DNA of 33,599 nucleotides from Myxococcota bacterium (GTDB lineage Bacteria > Myxococcota_A > UBA9160 > UBA4427), in NCBI GenBank assembly GCA_030748735.1, contig JASMLK010000102.1, positions 1 to 33,599 on the forward strand, given 5' to 3'. Shown here one piece after another: positions 1 to 8,609 of the stretch. Position numbers and translations under genes: made by a program. The notes beneath the pieces are model-generated. The model did not search any database and was not told the origin of the DNA. It worked only from the letters and a program-made list of their open reading frames with translations. The number at the start of each line of letters is the position of its first letter. Positions within the stretch are counted from its first letter, which is position 1.

Positions 1-23
1 AGGATGTTCATGAATAATGCGGG

Positions 24-1481
24 CTAGAGATACGGCGAGAACAGGGAAGCGGTGGCGTCTCGCAGCCGCACCCAGAGTGGCCGCACCCTCAGTTCGTAGA
101 GGGTGATCTCGCGTGCTTGCGCGCGCGCTTCAGCATAGTGCTCACTGGCTTCGTCGATGAAGTCGCCGCCGCAGACCTCGAGGTTGAACTCGAAGTTGAG
201 CCGCAAGCTGCGGGGGTCGAGATTCGAAGAACCGACCAGCGCATAGGCATCGTCGATCAACACGAGCTTGGTGTGGTTGAAGGGCCCGCGCTGTCGATAG
301 ACGCGCACACCGAAGGCGAGGATCTGCCAAAGCTGGGCGTTGGCCGCCCAGTTCATGTAGAAGAGATTGTTGTGCTCGGGCAGCACGATTTCGACTTCGA
401 CGCCGCGTAGCGCTGCGGCGTTGAGTGCAGCGACGAGGCCCGCCTCGGCGATGAAGTACGGCGTCATGATCCGCACCGAATGACGCGCGTGCGAAATCGC
501 ACCCAGGAGAATCCAGCGAACGGTTTCGAGGTCTTCGTTGGGCCCAGAACTCACCGTGCGCACCCAGGCGTTGCCTTCGCTGGCAATTTCCGAGGGTCCT
601 GGCGGAAGCAGGCCTTCGGGCGGTTCGCCGGTGGTGAAGCACCAGTCTTCGAGGAACTGCATTTCGATTTCCGCGACGACCGGCCCTCTCACCTCGAATT
701 GGAGATCGCGCACGCCGCGCCCCGCTTCTACGCGATGACGGCTGCCGATGTTCATGCCACCGGTGAAGGCCCTCTCGCCATCGACCACCAGGAGCTTTCG
801 GTGGTAGCGGAGATTGACGTACAGGCTGGGCGGGAAGATCGAAGCGGGCAGAAACCTCTGCACCGACACCCCGGCGGCCTCGAGTGCGCTGCCGACCCGC
901 CTCGGCGAATACCATTCGCCGAGCCCATCGACGAGCACCTTCACGTCGACACCGCGCTCGACCGCTTCGCCCAGCGCCTCGACGAAGGCGAGGCCGTCGG
1001 CGTCGCGGTCGAAGATGTAGGTGCTGAGGTAGACGCGCGCCCGCGCGCTGCGAATCGCCTCGAGCATCGGCGGGTAGGCTTCGGCGGCGTTCTGCAGCAG
1101 GTGCAGACTGTGTCCGGGGAGCATGGCCCGCCCGGTGATGCGAGCGCCGACTTCGGCTTGATCGCGCAGTTGCTCGGGGACCCCGTCGGCAGCACCCTCC
1201 CCACCCCGTGCCGCCCATGCCCCAGCGGCTTCGCGTAGCGAGGGCCACGCCGCACGAAGCGCGTCGGCTCGGGTCGAGATGCGGTTGTAACCGAACATCC
1301 AATAGAGCAGCGCCCCGGCGCCGGGCACGAGCAAGCAGATCGCGACCCACATCGCCGCGGGGCGAGCGCTTCGCTTGTTGAGCAGGACGTGCCCGGCCGT
1401 CAGCACGCTCACCAGGATCAGCGCGGCATCGACCATGCCCGAAGCGTCGGACTCGAGGAAAGGCGCCCAGGCATCCGACAT
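24..1481 (-). CDS. cls: Cardiolipin synthase (phospholipase D family)
   Basis: This 485-residue protein probably joins two phosphatidylglycerol molecules into cardiolipin at the inner membrane. Two hydrophobic segments near residues 17-35 and 42-62 match the usual PLDN membrane anchor. They are followed by two PLD catalytic domains, each with an HxKx4D motif: H227/K229/D234 with a GGMNIGS follow-on, and H403/K405/D410 with GSSNLDPRS. The length is typical of bacterial Cls. The ATG at 1481 gives a complete N-terminal anchor. It lies 46 nt downstream of the CxxCH lipoprotein gene and on the same strand as the NtrC-type activator, so it may be the third gene of that transcript. Family assignment is firm; the exact phospholipid substrate is inferred. 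Confidence 0.93.
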   Translation of the reverse strand: MSDAWAPFLESDASGMVDAALILVSVLTAGHVLLNKRSARPAAMWVAICLLVPGAGALLYWMFGYNRISTRADALRAAWPSLREAAGAWAARGGEGAADGVPEQLRDQAEVGARITGRAMLPGHSLHLLQNAAEAYPPMLEAIRSARARVYLSTYIFDRDADGLAFVEALGEAVERGVDVKVLVDGLGEWYSPRRVGSALEAAGVSVQRFLPASIFPPSLYVNLRYHRKLLVVDGERAFTGGMNIGSRHRVEAGRGVRDLQFEVRGPVVAEIEMQFLEDWCFTTGEPPEGLLPPGPSEIASEGNAWVRTVSSGPNEDLETVRWILLGAISHARHSVRIMTPYFIAEAGLVAALNAAALRGVEVEIVLPEHNNLFYMNWAANAQLWQILAFGVRVYRQRGPFNHTKLVLIDDAYALVGSSNLDPRSLRLNFEFNLEVCGGDFIDEASEHYAEARAQAREITLYELRVRPLWVRLRDATASLFSPYL

Positions 1482-1527
1482 CGCATCCTCGCTCGCGTAA
1501 CGAAGCCCTGCGGCGATCTAGAAGTTC

Positions 1528-1995
1528 CTAGTCTCGATTGTGGCAGCCCGCGCAGGCGCGCCACACCTCGTCGGCCGACGTGATCACAGGCGGATCGTGC
1601 CGCAAGGACGCACGGGCGTGCTGCACGTGGCCCAGGAACGTGTGGAGCTGCTCGGAAAAGTAGGGATGGGTCGACCCGCCGCCTTCGGATTCGAGAGCTC
1701 GTGCTTCGTGCTCGATGCGCTCCAGCACACGAGCGATCGCGGGGACGTTGGGGGCGGCGCCCTCTTCGCCCGCAGCGCCACCGGTCGTCAGTCGCTCGAG
1801 TTCGTGGACGCGCCCCGCAAGCCGCCACATCACGCTCTCGAGTTCGGCATTGCTGATGTAGCGAAACGAGGGCGGATAGGTGGCACGGCGCATCGTGCCC
1901 ATCATCTCGGTGCAACCCACGAACGCGACGAGTGCCGACAGCGCGACAAGCCAGACTGCGATGTGCTTCGAAAGCAGGCCAGGCTGCAGCTTCAT
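1528..1995 (-). CDS. Small lipoprotein with C-terminal CxxCH haem motif
   Basis: The 155-residue product starts with a lipoprotein signal peptide whose lipobox ends in VGC at Cys28, so it should be lipid-anchored outside the cytoplasm. The body is helical and charged. A single c-type haem motif, CAGCH at residues 148-152, sits only three residues from the C-terminus. That arrangement recalls cytochrome c-prime-like four-helix proteins, but I could not identify a family. It begins 9 nt after the stop of the NtrC-type activator, with no clear Shine-Dalgarno sequence, so translational coupling is likely. A redox or haem-sensing role next to this regulator is plausible but inferred. Confidence 0.78.
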   Translation of the reverse strand: MKLQPGLLSKHIAVWLVALSALVAFVGCTEMMGTMRRATYPPSFRYISNAELESVMWRLAGRVHELERLTTGGAAGEEGAAPNVPAIARVLERIEHEARALESEGGGSTHPYFSEQLHTFLGHVQHARASLRHDPPVITSADEVWRACAGCHNRD

Positions 1996-2004
1996 TGTGG
2001 TCGC

Positions 2005-3369
<1,365 letters not shown>

Positions 3370-3418
3370 ACTGGTCTCCATTGCCGGGTCATTCGAATCG
3401 ATCGCCTCCCGAACCGTG

Positions 3419-3434
3419 GCAAGCGCTGTGCCAG
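3419..3434 (-). promoter_or_regulatory. Sigma-54 promoter of the NtrC-type activator gene
   Basis: On the minus strand the sequence reads CTGGCACA-GCGC-TTGC. It has the invariant GG and GC of the -24 and -12 elements at the correct spacing and a perfect core (TGGCAC, N5, TTGC). The predicted start is near 3407, leaving a leader of about 38 nt with GGAG before the ATG at 3369. A 10-bp palindrome GTTGTACAAC (3443-3452) lies directly upstream. The match is seen in the sequence; activity is inferred. Confidence 0.72.
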
Positions 3435-3670
3435 CGGCGCGGGTTGTACAACGCTCACCGGCGTGCAGGGGGCCTTGCCCTTCTCGCGAACGTGAGCGGA
3501 GTCTCAGCATGCGCAGCTTCCAAACAGTGGGCCGCGCTTCGTGTGAGTCCGCCCCAGCCGCCCCTACAAAAAGGACTATTGTGCCCCATTCTCCGGAATT
3601 TCGCCCCACCAGGGGGGCGGTCAGGTGCACTCCGTCGACTGCGAGGTGGTGCTTGAACCTGCCCCCGCGA

Positions 3671-4657
3671 ATGGCCGTCGCGATCGCCACGCTCTTCGCG
3701 CTCACCCTATCTGGAGCGATGGGGTTCGTGGCCCTCGAAGGGCTGTCGGCCTGGGAGGCGCTCTACCTCTCGATCGTCACGATTTCGACCGTCGGCTACG
3801 GCGACGTCGTCCCCGTCACGCTGTCGGGGCGTCTGTTTGCGATGGCACTGATCTCACTCGGGGTGGGGGCTGCCCTCTACCTCGTCACGGTAATCGCCCA
3901 GGAAGTGCTGGAAGGCCGCCTGCAGGCCTTCTTCCAGAGGAGTTCCATGATGCGCGAGATCCAGAAGCACTCGGGCCACGTGATCGTCTGTGGCTACGGC
4001 AGATTCGGTCGCGTGGTTGCGAACGAACTGAGGGAAGCCGGGCAGCCGGTCGTCGTGATCGAAGAAGACGCCGACCGCGAATCGGAGCTCGTGGCCTGTG
4101 GCGCCGACTACATCATTGCATCCGCAGCCGACGACGACGCCCTATGCGCCGCCGGGATCGAACGCGCCGAAGCGATCGTCATTGGCACATCGAACGACGC
4201 CACCAGCGTGTTCATCACACTTTCGGCCCGCGAACTCAACCCGAAGTTGCGAATCCACGCGCGCGGCGAAACGGACCAGGCCATCCGCCGTCTGAAGCGC
4301 GCCGGCGCCGACTACGTGAATTCGCCCTACCAGACCGGTGGCGTGCGCACGGCCACGTCGATCCTGCGCCCCAGCGTCGTCGACTTCCTCGATCTTTCGA
4401 CGCCCCACAGTCAGACAGAGATCGATCTCGAGGAGATTCACGTCGACCCGCAGAGCGAACTCGGCGGTTCCACGGTCGCGCAAGTCGAAGCTCGCTACGT
4501 GCAGCTTCGCGTGATCGCGCTCAAACGCGGCCAGCAGTTGATCGAACTCGTGCCCGGAGCCTCGCGCGAAGTCTGCCCGGGCGATCATCTCGTGGTGATC
4601 GGCGAGCGCGAAGAACTGATGGCTCTGGCGAACCTCGCGCTACCGAAGGACGCCTAG
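3671..4657 (+). CDS. Two-TM potassium channel with RCK (TrkA-N/TrkA-C) domains
   Basis: The predicted 328-residue protein is a MthK/Kch-type K+ channel. An outer helix spans about 2-24, the pore loop carries the selectivity filter TVGYGD at residues 40-45, and an inner helix spans about 53-78. A cytoplasmic RCK domain follows, with the nucleotide-binding fold GYGRFGRVVANEL and then the acidic VVIEED strand. A C-terminal TrkA-C-like domain ends the protein. The frame is open far upstream, but that part is antisense to the regulator gene. I chose the ATG at 3671; a TTG at 3653 is an alternative that adds six residues. It diverges from the activator gene and converges on the cytochrome gene with an 8-nt gap. 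Its role would be ion homeostasis under nucleotide or ligand control. Confidence 0.9.
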   Translation: MAVAIATLFALTLSGAMGFVALEGLSAWEALYLSIVTISTVGYGDVVPVTLSGRLFAMALISLGVGAALYLVTVIAQEVLEGRLQAFFQRSSMMREIQKHSGHVIVCGYGRFGRVVANELREAGQPVVVIEEDADRESELVACGADYIIASAADDDALCAAGIERAEAIVIGTSNDATSVFITLSARELNPKLRIHARGETDQAIRRLKRAGADYVNSPYQTGGVRTATSILRPSVVDFLDLSTPHSQTEIDLEEIHVDPQSELGGSTVAQVEARYVQLRVIALKRGQQLIELVPGASREVCPGDHLVVIGEREELMALANLALPKDA

Positions 4658-4665
4658 CAGGGAAC

Positions 4666-5883
4666 TCAGTTCGTCGCAGCGGGCTGGCCATGAACGAGTT
4701 CGCGCAGGGTCTGGATGCGTACCCACACGTCGGTCGGCAGATCGCCCACCTCACGCGCGCCGTAGTCCGAGATCATGTTCTCCTCGAACATCGCGAGCGC
4801 GCGCGCCGCGTGCGCCCCCTTGGGCATCGCACGCACCGACGCTTCGAGATGGTGAGCCGATTCGTCGATCCAGAACTGGGTCATGCTGCGCGCTTCGATG
4901 CGTCCCAGCAGGAAGTAGGCCTCCGACTGGTCACGCGGCGAAAGCGCCTCCTGCGTGCCCGCGCCGCGGTCGATCAGTTGATGCAGCGAACTCGAAGCCG
5001 CCAGGTCGTATACGAGTCCGTGGCGGTCTCGCGGTGCATCACTCGCCTTGTCCGCGCGCTCGATCAACGCGCGCACCTGCTCGAGTTTCACCTCGAGTAG
5101 CTTCGGGTGCTTTTCGATGTCGGCCAGGGCGCCGACCCAGGCGTCGAGATGGCTGCGCAGATACGGCGACACGCCTTCTCGCCTGGCAAAGCCTTCGAGG
5201 GCCTTGCGGGTCGGAGCGATTTCCTGGAGGCCGCGCACCGCCACCGCGAGGTAGTCGGTGAGCACGCCGGCTTCGTCGACTTCGCGCGGTTCGATCTTCG
5301 GGTCGCGCAACATGGCCTGCCAGGTATCGATCGCTTCGCGGAAGCGGCGCGTCACGACGTAGAGCACCGCCGTTTCCTGGGGATCGAGCTCGTCGAGCCC
5401 GACCTCGTCGGTCAGTTGCTCGGCGAGGGGGAAGCGGTTCTGACTCGGCCGCCTCGCGTGGCAAGCGAAGCAATTGTGGAGCGAACCCACGACGAAGTAG
5501 CGAGCCTCTTCGTACAAGCCCGCGTCGAAGCGCATGCGCGCTTGTTCGACGTCGCGTCCGAGGGACTGGCTCAGATAGACGAGACTCGACCCGCGATCGC
5601 GCCCCTCGTGACCACTTTGCTCCAACTGCGCCACGGCGTTGGCGAGTGCGGTGATCTGCTTGGCGATCTCCGCTCGCTCGGACTCGTTCGAGAAGCGTTC
5701 CTCGTCGAGACTGCGCGGCAGCAGGTACGCCATGGTGCTGAAGATCTCCTGCATGACCGGAGACCACTTCGCACGCGGAAGCTCTTCGCCCCACGCCGGC
5801 GATGCGAGCGACAGCAGCATGGACAAGGCAAGCGCCAACGCCCCTGTCCCTCGAATCGTCCTACCCAGAGATTTCTTCGACAA
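4666..5883 (-). CDS. Secreted monohaem c-type cytochrome-like protein with helical-repeat C-terminus
   Basis: A Sec signal peptide (about residues 1-32, ending PAWG) directs this 405-residue protein to the periplasm. A single CFACH haem motif lies at 138-142, at the end of a predicted helical bundle, which again resembles c-prime-like cytochromes. The remaining 260 residues are helical and repeat-like, possibly TPR/SEL-type, with no catalytic motif that I recognise. It lies 30 nt downstream of uspA on the same strand and is probably co-transcribed from the sigma-54 promoter there. An electron-carrier or redox-sensing role is inferred from the haem motif alone. Confidence 0.75.
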   Translation of the reverse strand: MSKKSLGRTIRGTGALALALSMLLSLASPAWGEELPRAKWSPVMQEIFSTMAYLLPRSLDEERFSNESERAEIAKQITALANAVAQLEQSGHEGRDRGSSLVYLSQSLGRDVEQARMRFDAGLYEEARYFVVGSLHNCFACHARRPSQNRFPLAEQLTDEVGLDELDPQETAVLYVVTRRFREAIDTWQAMLRDPKIEPREVDEAGVLTDYLAVAVRGLQEIAPTRKALEGFARREGVSPYLRSHLDAWVGALADIEKHPKLLEVKLEQVRALIERADKASDAPRDRHGLVYDLAASSSLHQLIDRGAGTQEALSPRDQSEAYFLLGRIEARSMTQFWIDESAHHLEASVRAMPKGAHAARALAMFEENMISDYGAREVGDLPTDVWVRIQTLRELVHGQPAATN

Positions 5884-5913
5884 CCGTTTTCGCCCCCCTC
5901 GAACGAATCACGT

Positions 5914-6354
5914 TCATTCATCCGCCTTGGTCGTGAGCACCGGGCACGGTGCGGTGCGAACAGTGCGCTCCGCGACACTTCCCATCAGCACGTGGGCCAG
6001 GCCGGTGGTGCCCTTGGTCCCCATCACGATGAGGTCGCTGCCGGTTTCCTCGGCGAGTTCACAGATGCTGCGCGAGGGGTCGCCGCGGCGGACGAAGCTC
6101 TTCACTTCGACCTCGGCCGGGCAGTGCTCTTCGCGCCACTTCTCGAAGTGCTCGGTCGCGGACCGTTCGATCTGCATCCCGAAGTCGGCGGGAAGCGCCG
6201 GACCGTAGGGCGGCACGAGGGCCATCGATTCCGGAAAAACGTGGAGCAGCGTGATCTCGCCGCCGAACGACTTGACGAGATCGACCGCCAGCTGGAACGC
6301 CTTCTCGGAATGCTGCGAAAAATCGACCGGAACGAGGATCTTTTCGAACTTCAT
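5914..6354 (-). CDS. Universal stress protein UspA family (copy 1)
   Basis: This is a single-domain Usp of 146 residues, beginning MKFEKILVPVDFS and ending with the ATP-binding signature GTKGTTGLAHVLMGS followed by the CPVLTTK strand. Such proteins bind ATP as dimers and are induced by growth arrest or oxygen limitation. I chose the ATG at 6354 because GGAGG lies 8 nt upstream; a GTG at 6363 overlaps that ribosome binding site and is less likely. A sigma-54 promoter lies about 40 nt upstream. The gene leads a probable two-gene unit with the downstream CxxCH protein. A second, divergent copy is at 8102. Confidence 0.95.
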   Translation of the reverse strand: MKFEKILVPVDFSQHSEKAFQLAVDLVKSFGGEITLLHVFPESMALVPPYGPALPADFGMQIERSATEHFEKWREEHCPAEVEVKSFVRRGDPSRSICELAEETGSDLIVMGTKGTTGLAHVLMGSVAERTVRTAPCPVLTTKADE

Positions 6355-6405
6355 GGTCTTCACCTCCGTGGGCCCGTTATGTGGGGCAAGGCTGCCAGAC
6401 AGTAC

Positions 6406-6421
6406 AGCAAGGCGCGTGCCT
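6406..6421 (-). promoter_or_regulatory. Sigma-54 promoter upstream of uspA copy 1
   Basis: On the minus strand the sequence reads AGGCACG-CGCC-TTGCT, one mismatch from the sigma-54 consensus (A for T before GG). The GG and GC dinucleotides are correctly spaced. The predicted start is near 6395, giving a leader of about 41 nt to the ATG at 6354. A 9-bp tandem repeat GAAGCCCAC (6439-6456) lies upstream. The 249-nt region between uspA and the patatin stop (6355-6603) holds no other gene. Confidence 0.65.
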
Positions 6422-6603
6422 GGCTACGGGACGAAATCGAAGCCCACGAAGCCCACGTGCCCGGAATTCCGCCGGCGCATGGGTCGATGTCTCGGGGCGC
6501 ATCCCCTCATGTCAAGCCAGTCCGTGGCTGTTGTCGTGCCCGTGTACAATTCGCGTGCAACCGGTTCCAGCAGACACCCCCGCACGACCTTCGGTTCAAG
6601 GGT

Positions 6604-7611
6604 TCAGCGGGCAGCCAGGGCGTGGGCCACGGCGCGGCGCCCGACCGCGATCGCTTGGTCCGCGCGATCGAAGTCGAGCAATGCGAAGTCTTCGAGTCGC
6701 GGCGTGATGAGCAGTTCGGGGGGATCCCCCGCCATGCGGCTTCGGCCGATTCGGGTCTGCATGATGTTGATGCTGGTGCTGATGACCTCGTAGATGCTCG
6801 GCAAAGGGGGACCGCTCGGCTCCGCGGTTTCGTCGAACCCGAATTGGTCGAGCAGATCGGCGGCCGCGATTTGAAAGCTCGTGAGAAGTCGGGCAGCCGT
6901 CTGCGAGGAGAGGAGCCCCCCCTCTGCTTCGCCGGCTTCCTCCGACGCGCTCTGCTCTTCGAGCAGCGCTTCGGACACCATGCTCTCCTCGATCTCGGCG
7001 ACGGGATCGGGAGCCGGCTTCTCCTCGGTCACTGGCAGCCGGGGTTTCACGAGCAGGGTCGTGTTGAGATCCACTGCGATCACGCTGCCGGCACCGAGCG
7101 CGCGACACAGCGAAACCGGTACCGGGTTCACCAAGCCGCCGTCGAGCATCCAACGACCGTCGATCGCCTCTGGAATCACGAGACCCGGCATTGCAATCGA
7201 TGCGCGCAATGCCGTCAGCAGCGAACCCTCGCGAAGCCAGATTTCGTGACCGGTGGTGAGGTCCGTGGTCACCGCGGCAAACGGCTTGGGGAGGGATTCG
7301 ATCGCGCGGTCCGGCAAGTGGGCGGCCAGCGCGTCGAAGATCTTGCGTGCTTTGAGCAGCCCGCCGCGCAGCGTCGGGTCGAGGTAGGCCATGAGTTGGC
7401 GTCGATCGAGACCGCGCACGAAGCCCTCGAACGCATCGAGCTCGTCGGCCGCATAGAAGGCGCCAACGACCGCTCCCGCCGATGCGCCGCAGACGATTTC
7501 GGGTTCGATGCGCGCCTCTTTCAGCGCACGGATCACCCCGATATGCGACCACCCGCGCGCGGCGCCGCTGCCGAGCGCGAGACCGATCGGTGCGTGGAAG
7601 TCGATTTCCAT
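6604..7611 (-). CDS. Patatin-like phospholipase (RssA/YlbK type)
   Basis: The 335-residue protein has the patatin Ser-Asp catalytic dyad. The oxyanion loop GSGAARG is at 14-20, the nucleophile is Ser44 in GASAG, and the Asp is D157 in DGGLVNP. Such enzymes hydrolyse acyl esters of membrane lipids. The region after about residue 190 is acidic and poorly conserved (PVTEEKPAPDPVAEIEE), then becomes helical. I chose the ATG at 7611, which opens directly onto the first patatin strand (HAPIGLALGSG); the in-frame extension upstream is not protein-like. There is no signal peptide. The gene is divergent from the small coiled-coil protein gene across a 187-nt region (7612-7798) in which I saw no convincing promoter. 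Confidence 0.92.
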   Translation of the reverse strand: MEIDFHAPIGLALGSGAARGWSHIGVIRALKEARIEPEIVCGASAGAVVGAFYAADELDAFEGFVRGLDRRQLMAYLDPTLRGGLLKARKIFDALAAHLPDRAIESLPKPFAAVTTDLTTGHEIWLREGSLLTALRASIAMPGLVIPEAIDGRWMLDGGLVNPVPVSLCRALGAGSVIAVDLNTTLLVKPRLPVTEEKPAPDPVAEIEESMVSEALLEEQSASEEAGEAEGGLLSSQTAARLLTSFQIAAADLLDQFGFDETAEPSGPPLPSIYEVISTSINIMQTRIGRSRMAGDPPELLITPRLEDFALLDFDRADQAIAVGRRAVAHALAAR

Positions 7612-7798
7612 CGCCGGCAAGGATGGACGAGCGTGCCCGGATCGTCCACGCACAAAAGCCTGCCGGGGTTCCAGGCGACCCGCCAGCGGCTGCAAAACCG
7701 CGCGGCTGAATTACCTTTCCTCCCGCGGCGGGGTTGCGCTCTCGCCGGTCGTGCTCAGCTCAACTGGTGTCCCCCAACCATGAGGAAGGAGTCACAGC

Positions 7799-8062
7799 AT
7801 GAGCGATGAACGAGACGATCTGCGAAACGAAGTCGATCAGCTGCGTGCATTGCGTGACGAGCTTCACGTGCAACTCCATCTCGCCGGTCAGGATCTACGC
7901 GATCAGTGGGATCGCCTCGAACGCGGCTGGCACCACGTCGAGAGCCGCGCCAAGCAGATCGGAGACGTTTCCGATGATGTCGCGCACGAAGTACGCGAAA
8001 CCCTGCATGTTCTCGCCGATCAGCTCCGGGGCGGATACGAGCGCATCAAGTCCCTACTCTAG
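7799..8062 (+). CDS. Small heptad-rich coiled-coil protein, unknown function
   Basis: The product is 87 residues, strongly charged, and predicted to be almost entirely helical with long heptad patterns (DDLRNEVDQLRALRDEL; ESRAKQIGDVSDDVAHEV). It has no cysteine, signal peptide or membrane segment. Translation is well supported: AGGAAGGAG lies 8 nt before the ATG. It leads a same-strand cluster with uspA copy 2 (39-nt gap) and the oxygen-sensor kinase. I do not recognise a family. An accessory or partner role for the Usp or the kinase is only a guess from position. Confidence 0.82.
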   Translation: MSDERDDLRNEVDQLRALRDELHVQLHLAGQDLRDQWDRLERGWHHVESRAKQIGDVSDDVAHEVRETLHVLADQLRGGYERIKSLL

Positions 8063-8101
8063 AGGGCGACCAGTGAGCAACGCACAACCGCGGAGGACAG
8101 C

Positions 8102-8533
8102 GTGAACTTCGAAAACATCCTTGTGGCGATCGATTTTTCCGAAACGTCGAAGCGCGCCCTCGAGGCCGCTGAAGACCTCGCGCGGCGCTGCAAGGCGCGT
8201 CTCCATCTGGTGCACAGCCACCCGATCCAGTTCCTTTCGAGTTCACCCTACGCGCCGGTACTGCCCGTCTATCACTTCGACGACCTCGACGCGGCCGCCC
8301 GCAAGCAGCTGCACGCCTGGCGTACCGAGCACTGCGATGCCGGGCTCGAGGTCGAAGAACATCTAACGGAAGAACCCCCGAGTCTGGCGATCGTCGACAC
8401 CGCCAACGAAATCGGTGCCGACTTGATCGTGATCGGAACCCGCGGCCTCACGGGTCTCAAGCACGTTCTGCTCGGGAGTGTTGCGGAGCGTGTGGTGCAG
8501 GGCGCCAGGTGCCCTGTGCTGACGGTGAAGTAG
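8102..8533 (+). CDS. Universal stress protein UspA family (copy 2)
   Basis: This 143-residue single-domain Usp begins MNFENILVAIDFSETSKRAL and carries the ATP-binding signature GTRGLTGLKHVLLGS near its C-terminus. It starts with GTG at 8102, preceded by GGAGGACA. Sequence and organisation closely parallel uspA copy 1 (for example TEHCDAGLEVE against EEHCPAEVEVK), so the two are likely paralogues from a duplication. It lies between the coiled-coil protein and the globin-coupled kinase, all on one strand with gaps of 39 and 76 nt, consistent with one operon. Confidence 0.95.
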   Translation: MNFENILVAIDFSETSKRALEAAEDLARRCKARLHLVHSHPIQFLSSSPYAPVLPVYHFDDLDAAARKQLHAWRTEHCDAGLEVEEHLTEEPPSLAIVDTANEIGADLIVIGTRGLTGLKHVLLGSVAERVVQGARCPVLTVK

Positions 8534-8609
8534 CCCGCCCACCGAGGCCGACACCCGACACCCCACGCAGGAGCTGGCGGCTGGCAGCCGTTCGAATGGA
8601 GAACGAAAC

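Noticed and set aside
5107-7809. A 900-codon plus-strand open frame
   Set aside because: It is antisense to the CxxCH protein, uspA and patatin genes and its translation is Arg/His-rich without domains; such frames arise from GC-rich codon bias.
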